From Opitutaceae bacterium (lineage in GTDB: Bacteria; Verrucomicrobiota; Verrucomicrobiia; Opitutales; Opitutaceae): a stretch of 55,492 nt of DNA. Of the stretch, positions 53,688 to 55,492 are shown in pieces (position 1 is the first letter of the stretch; every line of letters starts with the position of its first letter). The translations under genes were made by a program, and so were the position numbers. The notes under the pieces were generated by a model. That model did no database searches and was not told where the DNA came from. It saw nothing but the letters and a program-made list of their open reading frames with translations. Location of the stretch: positions 1-55,492 of the forward strand of contig JANQKI010000097.1 of assembly GCA_028281165.1 (NCBI GenBank), in the 5' to 3' direction.

Positions 53688-55223
53688 TTATCGCTCAATA
53701 TCGAGAGCGGCAGTCTGCGAATAAACCGGCTCGCTCTTTAGAGCGTCGTTGAGGGAAGAGGTGATTGTTTTAGGGAAAAGACCGATAAAGACGAGTACCA
53801 CAATCAGGATCAAAGCAGGAGTACGCTCTGCCCAAGTGATGTCCTTTACAGTGATCTCTTTTTGAGCTTCTTGAAAGGCCTCCGTTTCGTCGCCAAAGAA
53901 GACTTTGGCAATAGCCCTTAAGCCATAGATCGCCGAAATCACGATTCCGGCAACCACAGCGAAAATGAGCCAATTCTTGAACTCGTAGACGGCCAAGAAG
54001 ATAGAAAGCTCGCCCCAGAAGTTCGCCAAGCCTGGTCCAGGCAAACCAATGCTTGCCATCATCGCGCAAACGAAAAAAGCAGCAAGCACCGGGGCCTTTT
54101 TGGCGAGGCCGCCAATCTCGTCCATCTCGAAGGTGCCAGCTCGATGGTGAATAACGGTCGTTAATTGAAAGAGTAAAGCCACGGTCAGTCCATGAGCCAC
54201 CATCATGATAACAACGCCTCCGGCTCCCAAAGCAGACATCGCTGCAATTCCGAGAAACGCATAGCCCATATGCATAACCGAACTGTATCCAATAAGCTGT
54301 TTCAGATCACGCTGAGCCATGGCAATAAATCCGATCACCAAGACATTCCCCAAGGCCAGCCAGATGATCCAGTTTTCCCAAAGGCTAACGCCTTGGGGCA
54401 ATAAAGGAGCGGCGATCTGCACTAAGCCATAAAGCCCGAATTTTTTCAGAACACCTGCATGCAGCATAGCGGCTGAACTGGGAGCGGCTCCATAACCCAG
54501 AGGCGCCCAGGTATGGAAGGGCCAAAGAGAAACCAGGATGCCAAAGCCGAATAGCAGAAGTCCAAAAGCATAACGCTGAACTGATTCTGAGAGCGGCTGC
54601 GCGGCAAGGGTATCTTTTAGAGTGATCAGATCAAAAGAATCGGCTCCGCTTTTCGAATACAGGACGATGAGCCCAATCAAGGAGAGCATCGCTCCCAGAG
54701 TTAGGTAAATCGTTACCTTCAAAGCAGCGTAGTTTCGCTCCCGTCCACCCCAAACGCCAATCATGATGAAAGTTGGAATGAGAGCCAGCTCGTGAAAGAA
54801 ATAGAAATAGAAAACGTCGATAGACGCGAACACTCCGAGCAAACCGCTCTGCATAATCAACAAGCAGAACAGATATCGATGCAGGTTCTCGGCTTGCGAT
54901 TGAGCAGCAAAAAGACCAGCTGCCAGGCCGACAACCGCTGCCATTACAAACAGCGGAAGTGACAAGCCATTGAGACCAAGGTGAAGGCTCGCTCCAATAA
55001 TGCCTAAGCCGGTATCGAAATTGCTGACAAAGGCGTATCCACCAGGTTCAGACGGATCGTACCACAGCCAAAGAAGCAGAGCCAGAATGGTAGGGATTGC
55101 GAATCCAGTGACGCCAATGATCTGTACAGCCGGACGTCCCCAATTCTTGACGAAGAGAGTCAGAAAAGCAGCCACGATGGGAATCGCGATCGAAAATTGT
55201 ATGAGAGAAGAAAATTCGTTCAT
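53688..55223 (-). CDS. nuoM: NADH-quinone oxidoreductase subunit M
   Basis: 511 residues, about 14 membrane helices, of the same antiporter-like family. It has FFHELALIPTFIMIGVWGG with the key Glu, SLWPFHTWAPLGYGAAPSSAAMLHAGVLKKFGLYG, and DLKQLIGYSSVMHMGYAFLGI. It pumps protons in complex I. The gene upstream is a four-helix-bundle protein rather than nuoL, five bases away. Confidence 0.97.
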   Translation of the reverse strand: MNEFSSLIQFSIAIPIVAAFLTLFVKNWGRPAVQIIGVTGFAIPTILALLLWLWYDPSEPGGYAFVSNFDTGLGIIGASLHLGLNGLSLPLFVMAAVVGLAAGLFAAQSQAENLHRYLFCLLIMQSGLLGVFASIDVFYFYFFHELALIPTFIMIGVWGGRERNYAALKVTIYLTLGAMLSLIGLIVLYSKSGADSFDLITLKDTLAAQPLSESVQRYAFGLLLFGFGILVSLWPFHTWAPLGYGAAPSSAAMLHAGVLKKFGLYGLVQIAAPLLPQGVSLWENWIIWLALGNVLVIGFIAMAQRDLKQLIGYSSVMHMGYAFLGIAAMSALGAGGVVIMMVAHGLTVALLFQLTTVIHHRAGTFEMDEIGGLAKKAPVLAAFFVCAMMASIGLPGPGLANFWGELSIFLAVYEFKNWLIFAVVAGIVISAIYGLRAIAKVFFGDETEAFQEAQKEITVKDITWAERTPALILIVVLVFIGLFPKTITSSLNDALKSEPVYSQTAALDIER

Positions 55224-55228
55224 TTGGT

Positions 55229-55492
55229 TTAGGCCGAAGGCTGAAGTGATTTAGACTGAAGGGAATTACTCTTACGAAAGGACCGTATCAAACCGTTCAT
55301 TACTTTTTCCGTTTCAGTGATCTTCTTTTCTAAATCGGATGCGTCCGCCTCGTTCGCATATCCTAATCTAACCGATAGTTTAAATTGATAGTGGAGCTCT
55401 CGTAGAGAACCAAAAGCGATACCCAAAAATCTGAGGTAATCAGCCTCGGTATCTCGAGCGCATCCTTCAACTATATTTGAAGGTACAGAAAC
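55229..55492 (-). CDS. Four-helix-bundle (S23-type) protein, 5' truncated by window
   Basis: The frame runs off the window edge, so at least the N-terminal third is missing. The visible part reads [30 protein letters not shown] then [10 protein letters not shown], matching the NIaEG...fl.ia.gSl.El pattern of the four-helix-bundle family first seen encoded inside 23S rRNA intervening sequences; they form small helical oligomers and their function is uncertain. It ends five bases before nuoM, so it sits within or at the head of the nuo transcript. Confidence 0.85.
   Translation of the reverse strand, partial: VSVPSNIVEGCARDTEADYLRFLGIAFGSLRELHYQFKLSVRLGYANEADASDLEKKITETEKVMNGLIRSFRKSNSLQSKSLQPSA

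Noticed and set aside
1-55492. tRNA or rRNA genes, CRISPR array, insertion sequence or prophage
   Set aside because: No cloverleaf with a TTCRANYC arm, rRNA segment, direct-repeat array, transposase or phage structural gene was seen in any part of the window.

Overview
The window is a dense, uninterrupted bacterial chromosome segment of near-even GC with about 55 protein genes and no rRNA, tRNA, CRISPR array or insertion sequence that I can see. Several traits together suggest a Verrucomicrobiota bacterium, probably of the Opitutia lineage. These are a PEP-CTERM-like surface protein, a degraded C-terminal domain of a type I associate with verrucomicrobial surface proteins, RNase Y, a sulfatase, a bacterial SET-domain protein, an isolated type IV pilin-like protein, and frequent absence of strong Shine-Dalgarno sequences. 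The lineage is an inference; no database search was run.

Layout. 1-4.9 kb: a urease operon (end of ureA, then ureB, C, E, F, G, D), with a REP-like palindrome between ureC and ureE. 4.9-13.4 kb: a DEAD-box helicase, the sufS-sufU-ABC-F cluster, a DnaQ-like exonuclease, hisN, a lipoprotein and RNase Y. 13.7-17.2 kb: two HDOD proteins and a two-gene operon of small unknown proteins. 17.3-21.3 kb: overlapping DUF167, SET and LysM-amidase genes, then a BASS-type transporter and a DoxX-like protein. 21.3-26.5 kb: acyl-CoA ligase, pilin, and an ECF sigma / membrane anti-sigma-like / PDZ operon. 26.6-34.2 kb: sulfatase, gpmI, a radical SAM protein, and the anaerobic ribonucleotide reductase pair nrdD-nrdG. 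34.2-36.6 kb: a pseudogene remnant and a BlaI/M56-peptidase two-gene system with a recognisable operator inside its promoter. 36.7-42.3 kb: an SGNH-like/MBOAT acyl-transfer pair and the three-subunit proton-translocating transhydrogenase. 42.4-45 kb: small unknown proteins, an ACT-domain regulator and a PEP-CTERM-like protein, with an intergenic block of nested inverted repeats. 45.3-55.5 kb: FkbM-like methyltransferase, rarA, thiD, a short ComEC, two unknown proteins, a double-domain ThyX-like protein, nuoN, nuoM, and a truncated four-helix-bundle gene placed directly before nuoM.

Functionally the genes describe an organism that can use urea nitrogen, runs a proton-pumping complex I and transhydrogenase, makes dNTPs both with and without oxygen (nrdDG; a ThyX-like enzyme for dTMP), assembles Fe-S clusters through SufS-SufU, and decorates or remodels its surface (MBOAT acylation, PEP-CTERM, amidase, pilin). 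The loci most worth a second look are the tandem ThyX-like protein, the BlaI/M56 system in which a jelly-roll-like domain takes the place of the penicillin sensor, the DUF167-SET-amidase overlap cluster, and the repeat-rich region beside a stand-alone 78-residue protein at 43 kb.
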